Counted from the stretch's first letter, positions 27,317-36,281 are shown. The stretch is 64,000 bases of DNA from Sporosarcina globispora (GCF_001274725.1 NZ_LGUF01000007.1:4716430-4780429); one strand, 5' to 3'. The notes: generated from the sequence alone by a model not told the origin. Translations and numbers: made by a program.

Positions 27317-28609
27317 TCAATCCCCTGTCTGGTCCCGCTCTTTCTTCCTCTGTTCCATTTCAAATTCTTCAAGCATGGAGATACGCTCCAGCATGGTTGG
27401 ATGACCATACCGGAATATTTTCACGAGAGGCGGCGGATTAACCTGGCTTAAACCGGCACGTGTCAGCTCCTGAAATGTTTCTATTGCTGCTTTTGAGTCC
27501 TTCGTCATTTCGATTGCATAGCGGTCTGCCCTTGTTTCCTGATACCGCGAAACAAGATTGGATAGAGGGCTTGAAATAAAGAGCAGCATCGAAAGAATCA
27601 TCAAAAACAGCGGCAGGGACCGAATATCATTTACCGTAGAAATTTTTAGCGCCCTTCCCCATTTATCGACTGCTTTCTCCATTAATTTGGCTGTCAAATA
27701 CAGTCCCAGCAGGGAAAGCAGCAAGTATCCGCCTATTCCGATGTATATATGTTTTTCCACGTAATGGGCCATTTCATGTGCCATTATAAACAGGATTTGA
27801 TCTTCAGTTAATTTATTCAGCGTTGTATCCCATAGAACAATTCTTGAATTTGATCCGATACCTGTTACATACGCGTTCAGCGCATTCGTTTTCTCGGCCA
27901 TATCTACCTCAAAGACATGTTCGGCCGGAATTTTAGCCTGGCTGGCCAAATCAAGAATTTTCGTTTCAAGTTCCTTGTTTTTCAAAGGATAGAAATCATT
28001 ATACAGAGGGTCAATGACAACCGGCTGCAGGAACATCATAAATAAGGTAAATGGAACAGACAATAACCACGCGTAAAGCCACCATCTCTTCCTGCTCTTA
28101 TTAATCAGCCAGTACAGAACAGACACTAGGAGAAGCATCATTCCATAATTAACCCAAAAATCAATGAGTTCATCCTTCATCCACCCGCTGAAGCTCTGAG
28201 TTGAAATATTGTATGTTTTTGATAAAGAATAGCTGATATAGCTTAATGGCATCGTGGCGATAAACGCGAAAAAAGAAAGCCAAATCAAATAGATTGCCGT
28301 TTGCAGGAATTTATAAGGCGCAGTTTGCTCAGCCCACTTTTTAAAAGCCTTTGATAAGCCAAATAAAAGAATGAATAAATAGAATATCCATTCAAAAGGT
28401 GTAGAAATAAAAAATAGCAGGTTCCTTATTTTAGAATATTCCTCACTCAGCATCAGTTCCCTGTCGTTCAGGAAACTCGCCGGATCTGCACGTGACCCTT
28501 CATACTCAAACGGCAGACTGCTGTCAGCAAAATAGAATAAATACCAATAAAAAAATAAACCGTATACAAAAAAGGCCAGAGCCCCGTAAAAGCCTAATTT
28601 TCTCGCCAT
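27317..28609 (-). CDS. yhfN: M48 family zinc metallopeptidase YhfN
   Basis: 430 residues, an Ste24-like integral membrane protease. Several membrane helices lie between about 10 and 200; the zinc motif HEMAHYVEKH is at 278-287 and the third ligand region ETRADRYAIEM near 357. The cleavage target is unknown; CAAX-type processing is not expected in bacteria. ATG start with GGGGGGAA. Monocistronic. Length and N-terminal ADPASFLNDRELMLSEEYSK pattern fit B. subtilis YhfN. Confidence 0.9.
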   Translation of the reverse strand: MARKLGFYGALAFFVYGLFFYWYLFYFADSSLPFEYEGSRADPASFLNDRELMLSEEYSKIRNLLFFISTPFEWIFYLFILLFGLSKAFKKWAEQTAPYKFLQTAIYLIWLSFFAFIATMPLSYISYSLSKTYNISTQSFSGWMKDELIDFWVNYGMMLLLVSVLYWLINKSRKRWWLYAWLLSVPFTLFMMFLQPVVIDPLYNDFYPLKNKELETKILDLASQAKIPAEHVFEVDMAEKTNALNAYVTGIGSNSRIVLWDTTLNKLTEDQILFIMAHEMAHYVEKHIYIGIGGYLLLSLLGLYLTAKLMEKAVDKWGRALKISTVNDIRSLPLFLMILSMLLFISSPLSNLVSRYQETRADRYAIEMTKDSKAAIETFQELTRAGLSQVNPPPLVKIFRYGHPTMLERISMLEEFEMEQRKKERDQTGD

Positions 28610-28732
28610 CAGATTCCCCCCTTATGGTACAGCCTTTCTATATTTAGTTTAGTATAAAATTCTGTAATTAGAACTAATTTGATGGGACAATCACTTCTTA
28701 AAGGTTATTATCCTGCTACAGCAGTTCTAATG

Positions 28733-28760
28733 AAAAAGCCGGTTCTGGAAGGAACCGGCT
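28733..28760 (-). terminator. Terminator of azlCD
   Basis: Minus-strand AGCCGGTTC-CTTCCA-GAACCGGCT with TTTTT tail, 25 bases after azlD. Confidence 0.88.
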
Positions 28761-28784
28761 AAAGAACATCCATAATTATCTTTT

Positions 28785-29090
28785 CTAAAATATGAAAGAA
28801 TATACAGACAACACAGCGATCGATCCTAAAACGACCACAATCACATTTGCTCCTAAATAGGCTGCAAAAAAAGCTGCAGCTGCACCGAGCAGCCCAAACC
28901 AAAGATCTTCATTTATAAACAGAATGCCTGGAAAAATGAGAGCCCCTAATGTCGCATACGGCACATTCTTTAATATCCCCTGAACAAACCCAGAAAGCTC
29001 CTTCCCCTTAAAAAGCACAAAAGGCAGCAGCCTTGGGATATAAGTAACTGCTGCCATTCCAACAATCATCCATACGATTTGGCTACTCAT
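28785..29090 (-). CDS. azlD: AzlD family branched-chain amino acid exporter subunit
   Basis: 101 residues with three to four membrane segments (VWMIVGMAAVTYIPRLLPFV at the start). AzlD is the small partner of AzlC in export of branched-chain amino acids and analogues. The second ATG (29090) is preferred, since AAGGGGG is six bases before it but only adjacent to the first. It overlaps the azlC stop, so the two are coupled. Confidence 0.85.
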   Translation of the reverse strand: MSSQIVWMIVGMAAVTYIPRLLPFVLFKGKELSGFVQGILKNVPYATLGALIFPGILFINEDLWFGLLGAAAAFFAAYLGANVIVVVLGSIAVLSVYSFIF

Positions 29091-29820
29091 GCCCATGCCC
29101 CCTTGGCCTGTTTTTTACACTTTCAATCCATTCTACTATTACAGCCGATAAAAGCGTGGCAAGTACGATTGCCCAGCCGGTCGATAGAGTATTGGTCAAC
29201 GTAAAAATCGTATTAAAACATGCAGCAATGGCCGCAAGAAAGACAACTTTGGCACTCTTTTTCATAGACGGAACCAAAAGGCCGACGAACATCGCATAAA
29301 GTGCAACAGACATGCTTTCCTGCAAGGTTTGCGGAAGGCTCGCACCTATAAGGTGCCCAAGCCCCGAGCAAATGACCCAGCTTGCATAGGAGACCGAGAT
29401 GAGCCCAAGCATATAGCCGCTTGTTACCTTTTCTTCACGAACTGCTGCAACTGAGAAAGTTTCGTCCGTAATCCCAAATGATAAGATTACCTTGTTGGCA
29501 GCCTGTTCATCTTCCCACTTTTCATTAAGAGAGGTTGACATTAAGAAGTGCCTGATATTCACGATAAAAGTTGTCAAAACAATTTCAAATATGCCCGTTC
29601 CCAATGAAAGAAGGCTCAGTGATATGTACTGCGCTGCTCCGGCAAAAACGAGCAAACTCATTAAAGCTGTTTCACCAATTGAAAGACCAGTTGTTTTGGC
29701 GAGCAGTCCGAATGTCAAAGCGATCGGTGCATATCCAATTGCGATGCTGATTCCCGACTGCAGCCCTTTCCTATACTCTCCAGAAGGCTTGCCAACTGCA
29801 AGTTCTGCCAATGTGCTCAC
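29083..29820 (-). CDS. azlC: AzlC family branched-chain amino acid exporter subunit
   Basis: 245 residues, with six or seven membrane helices and the family motifs GYAPIALTFGLLAKTTGLS, VFAGAAQYISLSLL and VNIRHFLMSTSL. Together with AzlD it exports branched-chain amino acids; in B. subtilis this pair causes azaleucine resistance. GTG start with AAGGCG. Divergent from an XRE-cupin regulator 125 bases away, which probably controls it. Confidence 0.9.
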   Translation of the reverse strand: MSTLAELAVGKPSGEYRKGLQSGISIAIGYAPIALTFGLLAKTTGLSIGETALMSLLVFAGAAQYISLSLLSLGTGIFEIVLTTFIVNIRHFLMSTSLNEKWEDEQAANKVILSFGITDETFSVAAVREEKVTSGYMLGLISVSYASWVICSGLGHLIGASLPQTLQESMSVALYAMFVGLLVPSMKKSAKVVFLAAIAACFNTIFTLTNTLSTGWAIVLATLLSAVIVEWIESVKNRPRGHGHE

Positions 29821-29890
29821 CGCCTTAAAAAATATAATACGAAGTCTGAAATTATACTATAATAGACTTGATATCGAAGCAGGATGTTTT

Positions 29891-29908
29891 TGTATAATAT
29901 ATTATACA
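29891..29908. promoter_or_regulatory. Perfect 18-base palindrome between azlC and its putative regulator
   Basis: TGTATAATATATTATACA is an uninterrupted inverted repeat. It lies 38 bases before the regulator start and 71 bases from azlC, and includes a TATAAT that could be the regulator's -10. A likely operator for the adjacent XRE-cupin protein. Confidence 0.6.
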
Positions 29909-29945
29909 TTTGTGCGTTATGATACACAATAGTTTGGAGGATATA

Positions 29946-30497
29946 ATGGAGAATATTCAAAAAAGTATTGGGGAGAATCTGAGGAATATTCGAAAAACAA
30001 GAGGTTACAGCCTGGATGCAGCGGCAGAGATTACAGGAGTCAGCAAGGCGATGCTAGGGCAAATTGAGCGGGGAGAATCCAACCCGACTGTCACCACCCT
30101 TTGGAAAATCGCAAGCGGCCTTCAAGTCTCATTTTCTTCTTTAATTAATGAAGAGTCTTCAGATGTTCACTTTATTGAACTGCAAACCATTACACCAATT
30201 ATGGAAAGCATGGGCAACTACAGGGTTTATCCCGTGTTCCCTTTTGACCCTCGCAAGAAATTCGAAATCTTCACTGTCGAAATTGAACCGGGCTGTCAGC
30301 ATACATCCGATAAACATAATGAAGGTGTTGAAGAATATATCACCGTCATGTCCGGAACGCTCGAAATGGAAATCGGAGACCAGCGAATCACCGTCCGTCC
30401 CGGCAATTCAATAAAATTTTTAGCCAATAAAGCACATACGTATAAAAATATCGGAGATGAACTGATCCGCTATCAGGCAGTCATGTATTATCCATGA
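29946..30497 (+). CDS. XRE-family regulator with C-terminal cupin domain
   Basis: 183 residues. An N-terminal helix-turn-helix (IGENLRNIRKTRGYSLDAAA to LGQIERGESNPTVTTLWKIA, about 6-60) is joined to a cupin_2 domain (EPGCQHTSDKHNEGVEEYITVMSG split over 112-150). Such proteins sense a small ligand and often control neighbouring transporters. The ATG at 29946 follows TTTGGAGG; upstream in-frame codons lack a ribosome site. Divergent from azlCD with a perfect palindrome between them. Confidence 0.88.
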   Translation: MENIQKSIGENLRNIRKTRGYSLDAAAEITGVSKAMLGQIERGESNPTVTTLWKIASGLQVSFSSLINEESSDVHFIELQTITPIMESMGNYRVYPVFPFDPRKKFEIFTVEIEPGCQHTSDKHNEGVEEYITVMSGTLEMEIGDQRITVRPGNSIKFLANKAHTYKNIGDELIRYQAVMYYP

Positions 30498-30554
30498 ATA
30501 CGTTCGCATATCGCTGCATGCGGTATGTTTTTTTATTGGAATATTTCCAAAACA

Positions 30555-30595
30555 AACAAGCCGGACAAAGTGTAAAGCCTTTTGTCCGGTCTGCC
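30555..30595. terminator. Hairpin between the regulator and the ABC operon
   Basis: CCGGACAAA pairs with TTTGTCCGG around ten bases in a convergent gap; tails are only moderately T-rich on each side. Confidence 0.65.
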
Positions 30596-30597
30596 CT

Positions 30598-31392
30598 TTA
30601 GATTAATACAGCCTTGTCGCTGCTCATTTTCTCTCCGCGGATTTTTTGGAATTCTTCAAGCAGTTTTTCTACAGTCAAATCTTTCTTTTGGTCTTCATTT
30701 GTTTCAAAAATGATCTGGCCTTTGTCCATCATGATCAGCCTATTTCCCAGGTCCAGTGCCTGCTGCATATTGTGGGTCACCATTAATGTGGTAAGTTTAT
30801 ATGTTTCCACAATCTCTCTCGTAAGGCTGGTGATCAATTCTGCACGAGCCGGGTCCAAGGCAGCGGTATGTTCGTCCAGAAGTAATATTTTAGGCTCTGT
30901 GAAAGTAGCCATCAACAGGGATAATGCCTGCCTCTCCCCGCCTGAGAGCAGTCCGGCTTTTGCTGAAAGCCTGTTTTCCAATCCAAGATGCAGCATTTCC
31001 AGCTTTTCCCGGAAAAAGTCGCGGCGTTTCTTGGAAACTCCATTGCGCAGGCCGCGCACCATAGTTCTCGAATAAGCAATGGCCAGGTTTTCCTCTATCG
31101 TCATGGAAGGGGCTGTTCCTGCCATCGGATCCTGGAAAACGCGTCCAATCAGCCTGGATCTTTTATGCTCTTTCACAAGAGTGACATCAGTGCCATCAAC
31201 GAGCACTTCTCCCATATCAGGAATCAATTTGCCGGAAATCATATTCATAAGAGTTGATTTCCCCGCCCCATTACTGCCGATAACCGTCATGAAATCGCCT
31301 GGCTTTAAATGAAGCTCGATTCTGTGAAGTGCTGTTTTTTCGTCAGGAGTCCCCTCGTTAAAAACTTTATGAATCTGATTTAATTGCAGCAA
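30598..31392 (-). CDS. ABC transporter ATP-binding protein (ABC_sub_bind system)
   Basis: 264 residues from a TTG at 31392 (MLQLNQIHKVF); an ATG nine codons upstream has no ribosome site. Walker A GSNGAGKS (about 41-48), signature LSGGERQALSL, Walker B ILLLDEH and H-loop VTHNMQQAL are complete. It is the energy unit of the importer whose permease and binding protein lie upstream in the operon; it overlaps the permease gene by 26 bases. Proteins of this set have been linked to tryptophan or other aromatic substrates in Firmicutes (TrpXYZ), but no T-box is seen here, so the substrate is open. Confidence 0.85.
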   Translation of the reverse strand: MLQLNQIHKVFNEGTPDEKTALHRIELHLKPGDFMTVIGSNGAGKSTLMNMISGKLIPDMGEVLVDGTDVTLVKEHKRSRLIGRVFQDPMAGTAPSMTIEENLAIAYSRTMVRGLRNGVSKKRRDFFREKLEMLHLGLENRLSAKAGLLSGGERQALSLLMATFTEPKILLLDEHTAALDPARAELITSLTREIVETYKLTTLMVTHNMQQALDLGNRLIMMDKGQIIFETNEDQKKDLTVEKLLEEFQKIRGEKMSSDKAVLI

Positions 31393-32389
31393 GATGTTCA
31401 CCACTTTTCCCGTAAGCATTAGTTTTTTTCGCTTCCGCTAATCTCCGGCGCTTTCTCTGTTTTTCTTTTTGCTGCTGAATAAGCTTGGGCAGAATCAGCG
31501 CACCAATCACGATTACTGCTGTGATTAGCTTCATATCTCCTGTTTCAAGGAATTCTACTCTTAATGCGAGAGTTACAATAATACGGTATAATATGGCTCC
31601 CCCGATGACGGCCAGTGTAGCTCTGACAATTGTTTTTGCACCAAAGATTGCTTCTCCAATGATCACGGATGCTAGTCCGATGATAATCATCCCGATTCCC
31701 ATTCCGACATCACTGAATCCGTTATACTGTGCCACTAATGCACCAGAAAAAGCAACCAGTGCATTTGAAATGCCCAAGCCAGCTATCTTCAGAAGATCTG
31801 TATCAGCAGAGAAGCTTCGGATCATCGTCTCATTGTCGCCTGTTGCGCGTATGGCCAGGCCAATATCTGTCTTTAAGAAAAGATCAATCACTACTTTAAC
31901 AACAAAGGCCAATAATAGCATTAAAATGAGAATTCCCCAGGTCTTTGGGATGAAACTCATTCCCAATGCTCCAAACAAGCTTTGAATAGCCTGATCAATC
32001 CCAAGCCCCTGCCAGAATGCTGTAAGTTTTGTGATAGCCGTTTCCTCAGACAGCAGAGGAACATTTGACTTGCCCATAATCCGGAGATTGATAGAGTACA
32101 ATGCGATCATCATTAATATTCCGGACAAGAGGGCATTAATTTTTCCTTTTGTATGAAGAAGGCCCGTAAGGCAGCCTGCTGCAAAACCCGCAAGCAAAGC
32201 TGTCATTGTTGCCAAAAATGGATTGTATCCTCCTACTATCATGACAGCTGCTACAGATGCACCCGTTACAAAGCTTCCATCCACCGTCAGATCGGGAAAA
32301 TCCAGTATTCTGAATGATAGGTAAACCCCCAATGCCATTAAGGCATAAATTGCTCCTGCCTCAATGGAACCAAAGATCGCTGTTGGCAT
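31367..32389 (-). CDS. ABC transporter permease (ABC_sub_bind system)
   Basis: 340 residues, about eight membrane helices, LivH/BPD_transp_2 class (MPTAIFGSIEAGAIYALMAL and FRILDFPDLTVDGSFVTGA). The ATG at 32389 with AAGGGAGAT is chosen over an upstream frame extension that runs into the repeat element. The basic C-terminal tail (QQKEKQRKRRRLAEAKK) is cytoplasmic. A 133-base repeat copy lies between this gene and the binding-protein gene, within the operon. Confidence 0.9.
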   Translation of the reverse strand: MPTAIFGSIEAGAIYALMALGVYLSFRILDFPDLTVDGSFVTGASVAAVMIVGGYNPFLATMTALLAGFAAGCLTGLLHTKGKINALLSGILMMIALYSINLRIMGKSNVPLLSEETAITKLTAFWQGLGIDQAIQSLFGALGMSFIPKTWGILILMLLLAFVVKVVIDLFLKTDIGLAIRATGDNETMIRSFSADTDLLKIAGLGISNALVAFSGALVAQYNGFSDVGMGIGMIIIGLASVIIGEAIFGAKTIVRATLAVIGGAILYRIIVTLALRVEFLETGDMKLITAVIVIGALILPKLIQQQKEKQRKRRRLAEAKKTNAYGKSGEHLAAIKSDS

Positions 32390-32407
32390 AGTAATCTCCC
32401 TTTCTTT

Positions 32408-32540
32408 AGAAAAGCGTAAGCACCTTGCCCACGAAGGAACGCAGACTAAGAACGCCACGTCCTGTGGCAACGTCTGCATGACCCCCATCCTGGGGGCCTC
32501 ACCTCGAGGGGGTAGGCTGCTTGCGCTAGACAGTTATCGA
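32408..32540 (+). repeat. Dispersed modular repeat, copy R3 (module B), inside an operon
   Basis: Left end AGAAAAGCGTAAGCACCTTG; right end GCGCTAGACAGTTATCG. Interior is module B: GCAGAC...GTCTGC enclosing GCCAC-GTCCT-GTGGC, followed by CCCCC-ATCCT-GGGGG. A short extra hairpin AGCGC-AA-GCGCT follows at about 32547. It lies between binding-protein and permease genes, 19 bases from the permease start. Confidence 0.85.
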
Positions 32541-32577
32541 GGTGAAAAGCGCAAGCGCTGGTGGTTATTTGCTGGTA

Positions 32578-33588
32578 TTACTCCACAAACTCAGCAAGAT
32601 CGCTCCATTCCTCTTTTAAGTCAATGCCCATTTCTTCTGCAGCCTTTTTATTGATTACTAGCTTTAGATTCTGCGGATATTGAACAGGAAGTTCGGATGG
32701 CTTCTTGCCGTCTTTTAAAATTTTTGCAGCCATTTCCCCAGCTTCATACCCGATATCTTCATAGTCAAATCCGTAAGCAGCAAAGCCCCCGCGTTTAACA
32801 GAATCCAGCTCTCCCACGAATAGCGGGATGTCATTGTCGTTTGAAACCTGAATGACGGATTCCAAAGCGGAAACGACAGTATTATCCGTAATAATATAGA
32901 TGGCATCAGCTTTTCCGACAAGTGATTCTGCAGCCTGTTTCACTTCAGAAGAATTGGATACGGTAGCTTCGGCCAACTTCATATCTGTACCTGAAAGAGC
33001 TTCCTTCACCTTTTCAATCTGCACCTCTGAGTTTTGCTCTCCAGAATTGTAAATAACCCCCACCGTACCAGCCTCAAACTGTTCATCTATAAATTTAACC
33101 AAGTTTGGTATGGCATCAGGATGCGTATCTGTTGTACCAGTTATATTTCCTTCAGGAGAATCCATTGATTTTACTAATTGCGCACCCACTGGATCAGTTA
33201 CTGAAGTAAATACAATTGGTATATCCTTCGTTGCATTCAGTGCACTTAATGCACTGGGGGTGGAGTTGGCAAAGATCAGGTCTACTCCATCTCCGGCAAA
33301 ATTATTGGCAATGGATTGATTATTGGTCTGGTCCCCCTGAGCGATCTGGACATCATAGCCTGCTTCAATTCCAGAATCCTCTAATGCCTTTTTAAAGCCC
33401 TCCAGCGCCGCATCTAACGAAGGATGTTCGACAATCTGCGTAACTCCTATATTAAATGATTCTTTCTTTTCTTTATCAGAAGAACCGGCATCTCCATTTG
33501 TGCTTTCACTGCCGCATCCGCTTAGCAGCAATGTTCCCATAAGACCTGCCGCAGCTATTGCTTTAAATGATTTTATTCTCTCTAACAT
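32578..33588 (-). CDS. ABC transporter substrate-binding lipoprotein (ABC_sub_bind/DUF534 type)
   Basis: 336 residues with a lipoprotein signal: basic start, hydrophobic stretch and lipobox LLLSGC with Cys25. The mature part is a two-lobed periplasmic-binding-like protein (FNIGVTQIVEHPSLDAALEG; DLIFANSTPSALSAL; IPIVFTSVTDPVGAQLV). It captures the solute outside the membrane. First gene of the operon, with a strong sigma-A promoter and an 8-base tandem repeat in its leader. ATG preceded by GGGGGAT with long spacing. The family contains tryptophan/aromatic binders; the ligand is not certain. Confidence 0.9.
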   Translation of the reverse strand: MLERIKSFKAIAAAGLMGTLLLSGCGSESTNGDAGSSDKEKKESFNIGVTQIVEHPSLDAALEGFKKALEDSGIEAGYDVQIAQGDQTNNQSIANNFAGDGVDLIFANSTPSALSALNATKDIPIVFTSVTDPVGAQLVKSMDSPEGNITGTTDTHPDAIPNLVKFIDEQFEAGTVGVIYNSGEQNSEVQIEKVKEALSGTDMKLAEATVSNSSEVKQAAESLVGKADAIYIITDNTVVSALESVIQVSNDNDIPLFVGELDSVKRGGFAAYGFDYEDIGYEAGEMAAKILKDGKKPSELPVQYPQNLKLVINKKAAEEMGIDLKEEWSDLAEFVE

Positions 33589-33630
33589 ACTAGATGATCC
33601 CCCTTTTATCTCTATCTTTCCACTTCAGCA

Positions 33631-33662
33631 CTTTTATGCTTTTATGCTTTTATGCTTTTATT
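33631..33662 (-). repeat. Octanucleotide tandem repeat in the ABC-operon leader
   Basis: Three perfect copies and one near-copy of CTTTTATG (plus strand), beginning at the expected transcription start and lying 42 bases before the binding-protein ATG. Slippage could alter leader length. Confidence 0.85.
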
Positions 33663-33668
33663 CACTAA

Positions 33669-33697
33669 ATTATATAGTTAATAGCCATACTATTCAA
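33669..33697 (-). promoter_or_regulatory. Sigma-A promoter of the ABC importer operon
   Basis: Minus-strand TTGAAT (33697-33692), 17 bases, TATAAT (33674-33669). Start expected near 33662. Confidence 0.7.
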
Positions 33698-33737
33698 GAT
33701 ATTTTTTAATAATTTTCTAAAAATTATTATTTTAATA

Positions 33738-33767
33738 GAAAAGACACAGCAAAATTCTGCCGTGTCC
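33738..33767 (-). terminator. Terminator of the enoyl-CoA hydratase gene
   Basis: Minus-strand GACACGGC-AGAATTTT-GCTGTGTC followed by TTTTC, 20 bases after the stop. Confidence 0.85.
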
Positions 33768-33786
33768 CATTACTCGCTTATTCATT

Positions 33787-34563
33787 TTATTTCCCTTTAA
33801 ACTCAGGTTTTCTTTTTTCAGCAAAGGCTGCTAGAGCTTCAACTCTATCTTCCGTAGGGATAATTACTTCGTATGCCTTCCTTTCAATCTGCAGCCCAGT
33901 CTGCAAATCGACACCCATGCCCTGTTTTACAGCAAATTTAGCCTGCTGAAGGGCAAGCGGGCCGTTATTAAGCATTTGTCCGGCAAATTCAAAACAATCA
34001 TTTAAGAGATTATCTTTTTCAGTCACTTTTGTAAGTATCCCGTATTCAAGCGCTTCTTCAGAAGTAAGCCTTTTAGCCGTCAAAATTAATTCTAGGGCTT
34101 TGGACTTGCCAATCAATCTAGGCAGTCTTTGAGTGCCGCCTGCTCCTGGTATTATAGCTAAACTTGTTTCTGTAAGTCCCATGGAAGTGCCCAAAACGGC
34201 GATGCGGAAATCGCAGGATAAAGCTAATTCCATCCCGCCTCCGAAGGCAAAACCGTTTATAGCAGCAATAGTAGGCTGCGGAAGCTGATCAACCAGCGAG
34301 AATACCTCACCTATTTTATATATATTTCTGCGGACTTGCTCTTCAGATAGGGTCCTGCGCTCTTTTAAATCTGCTCCGACACTAAATGCTTTTTCTCCAG
34401 CCCCTGTAAAAATCACTGCACGAACATCAGGGCTGGTGCGCAGTTTCTCAACTGATTCCTGAAGCTCCGATAAAGTATCAAAATTAAAAGCATTCAATGC
34501 ATCAGGGCGGTTAATCGTTACGACCGCAATATGACCTTTTGTTTCAACTGCAATAGAACTCAT
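33787..34563 (-). CDS. Enoyl-CoA hydratase/isomerase family protein
   Basis: 258 residues, crotonase fold. Oxyanion-hole segments FSVGADLKE (about 61-69) and INGFAFGGGMELALSCDFRIA (split at about 103-123) are present, with the catalytic glutamates expected in GGGMELAL and in TETSLAIIPGAGGTQRL. It hydrates trans-2-enoyl-CoA in fatty acid or branched-chain amino acid breakdown; it also resembles methylglutaconyl-CoA hydratase (YngF), so the precise substrate is unsure. ATG with AGAGGAGAG. Transcribed after lcfB in the same direction but with a terminator between. Confidence 0.88.
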   Translation of the reverse strand: MSSIAVETKGHIAVVTINRPDALNAFNFDTLSELQESVEKLRTSPDVRAVIFTGAGEKAFSVGADLKERRTLSEEQVRRNIYKIGEVFSLVDQLPQPTIAAINGFAFGGGMELALSCDFRIAVLGTSMGLTETSLAIIPGAGGTQRLPRLIGKSKALELILTAKRLTSEEALEYGILTKVTEKDNLLNDCFEFAGQMLNNGPLALQQAKFAVKQGMGVDLQTGLQIERKAYEVIIPTEDRVEALAAFAEKRKPEFKGK

Positions 34564-34652
34564 ATGTATCTCTCCTCTTTCCAGTGCTATCTAATAATTC
34601 GATAAATTTCGCGAAAACCCTTTCAAGTTTAGTCAATTTGAAAATAGAATAG

Positions 34653-34684
34653 TAAAGGACAGACACATCCCATGCCTGTCCTTA
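34653..34684 (-). terminator. Terminator of lcfB
   Basis: Minus-strand AAGGACAG pairs with CTGTCCTT around a 15-base interior, followed by a T-rich stretch, nine bases past the stop. Confidence 0.75.
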
Positions 34685-34692
34685 AAAGCCTA

Positions 34693-36246
34693 TTAAGTCT
34701 GAAGAACCTGATTCTTCAATGCTCTCCGCAAAATTTTACCAGTCGTGTTCTTTGGAAGTTCATCTAAAAATTCGATCGAAGACGGCACTTTGTATTTAGC
34801 CAGATGCTCAGCGCAATATGCAAGCAGCATTTCTTCTGTCAGCTGCGGATTTTTAGATACAACATAGCACCTCACCGCTTCTCCCAGATTCGGGTCAGGC
34901 ACGCCCAATACAGCAACTTCTACTACATCCTCGTGATTATAGAGCACCTCTTCTACTTCTCGCGGATACACATTATATCCGCCGACTAAAATAAGGTCCT
35001 TTTTACGGTCAACGATATAAAAATAACCTTCCTCATCCTTTTTGGCGAGGTCTCCTGTATAAAGCCAGCCATCGCGAATAGTGGCTGCAGTTTCTTCCGG
35101 CAGCTTGTAGTAGCCCTTCATCACGTTTGGCCCGCGTACGATCAGTTCACCGACTTCGCCAACAGAAACTTCCTCTCCCAGTTCATTTACGACCTTATTC
35201 TCAACATTCATAATGGATTGCCCGATCGAGCCTGCTTTGCGCGGCTTATCAAGCGGATTGAAGCAGGTAACCGGGGAAGCTTCTGAAAGACCATAACCTT
35301 CTGAGACAATGACATTAAATTTTTTCTCAAAGCCATGAAGAAGTGCAACCGGCATGGCAGCACCGCCCGAAATGCAAAGCCTTAACGATTTCAGATCTTC
35401 CGGATTGCCATCTTCATACTGAAGAAGGAAATTGTACATGGTCGGAACGCCGGCAAAAACAGTAGGTTCATATTTTTTAGCGAGTCTAAAAATCTCTTTC
35501 GGGCTGAATTTTGGATCTATTATAATAGTAGCCCCATTCATCAGCGGTGCATTGAGAGCAACCGTTAAACAGAAAACATGAAACATCGGCAAAGTTGTGA
35601 TAACCCGGTCATTTTCGTTCATGCGCAAATAGTCGCTGACATCCTTTGCATTGCTGTAGAGGTTTTTATGTGTCAGCATGGCCCCTTTTGGCTTGCCTGT
35701 CGTACCGGATGTATATAGGATAACGGCTATTTCATCTTCTTCTAGTTCAGGGCCTTTAAAATTTAAATTTCCTGAAGCCATCACCCGTGTAAACGATTTC
35801 ATTTTTGAGAAAGCTGATAATGCAGACGGGTCCACTTTTGAAGCCTGTCCCTGCGGGGTTTCGCAAATTATAAAGTTCTTAACCTTTGGAATAGACTGAT
35901 GCATCTTCTCAATCAAAGGCACTAATAGATCAAGCGTAACAAGCGCTTTTACATCACCGTTATTAACAATGTAGCCAATTTCATCAGGTGTATAAATTGG
36001 GTTGATCGGTATAACAGTTGCTCCAAGCCGCAGTGCTCCATGGAGGCCGATGACAAAATGCGGTGAATTTCCCAGTAAAAGAGCAATATGATCTCCTTTT
36101 TTCACTCCCAGCTTTGAGAGCCCATCCGCAAATTTAGTCACAGCACCATCAAGCTCCGCATATGTACTGAACTGGTCCATAAAATAATAGGCAGGCTTAT
36201 TGCCCATCTTGATCGCTGTTTCATGCAGCTGTTCTGTTAAATTCAT
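34693..36246 (-). CDS. lcfB: Long-chain fatty-acid-CoA ligase LcfB (YhfL)
   Basis: 517 residues. [13 protein letters not shown] at 176-188, [15 protein letters not shown] near 316, GWLYTGDLA and [21 protein letters not shown] near 400-425 and the catalytic [11 protein letters not shown] near the end define an acyl-CoA synthetase; the sequence follows B. subtilis YhfL/LcfB closely along its length as I recall it. It activates fatty acids for beta-oxidation. ATG with AGGGGGAG. A perfect-looking FadR operator lies 18 bases upstream of the start, so repression by FadR lifted by long-chain acyl-CoA is expected. Confidence 0.93.
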   Translation of the reverse strand: MNLTEQLHETAIKMGNKPAYYFMDQFSTYAELDGAVTKFADGLSKLGVKKGDHIALLLGNSPHFVIGLHGALRLGATVIPINPIYTPDEIGYIVNNGDVKALVTLDLLVPLIEKMHQSIPKVKNFIICETPQGQASKVDPSALSAFSKMKSFTRVMASGNLNFKGPELEEDEIAVILYTSGTTGKPKGAMLTHKNLYSNAKDVSDYLRMNENDRVITTLPMFHVFCLTVALNAPLMNGATIIIDPKFSPKEIFRLAKKYEPTVFAGVPTMYNFLLQYEDGNPEDLKSLRLCISGGAAMPVALLHGFEKKFNVIVSEGYGLSEASPVTCFNPLDKPRKAGSIGQSIMNVENKVVNELGEEVSVGEVGELIVRGPNVMKGYYKLPEETAATIRDGWLYTGDLAKKDEEGYFYIVDRKKDLILVGGYNVYPREVEEVLYNHEDVVEVAVLGVPDPNLGEAVRCYVVSKNPQLTEEMLLAYCAEHLAKYKVPSSIEFLDELPKNTTGKILRRALKNQVLQT

Positions 36247-36263
36247 TTACACTCCCCCTATAA

Positions 36264-36281
36264 TGAATGAATAGTCATTCA
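36264..36281 (-). promoter_or_regulatory. FadR operator of lcfB
   Basis: TGAATGAATAGTCATTCA fits the Bacillus FadR (YsiA) consensus TGAATGAmTAnTCATTCA, directly upstream of the lcfB ribosome site. Confidence 0.85.

Noticed and set aside
33589-33780. T-box leader for the ABC importer (TrpXYZ-like)
   Set aside because: No AGGGTGG-type T-box sequence or long leader; the gap is only about 200 bases and is explained by promoter, tandem repeat and terminator.
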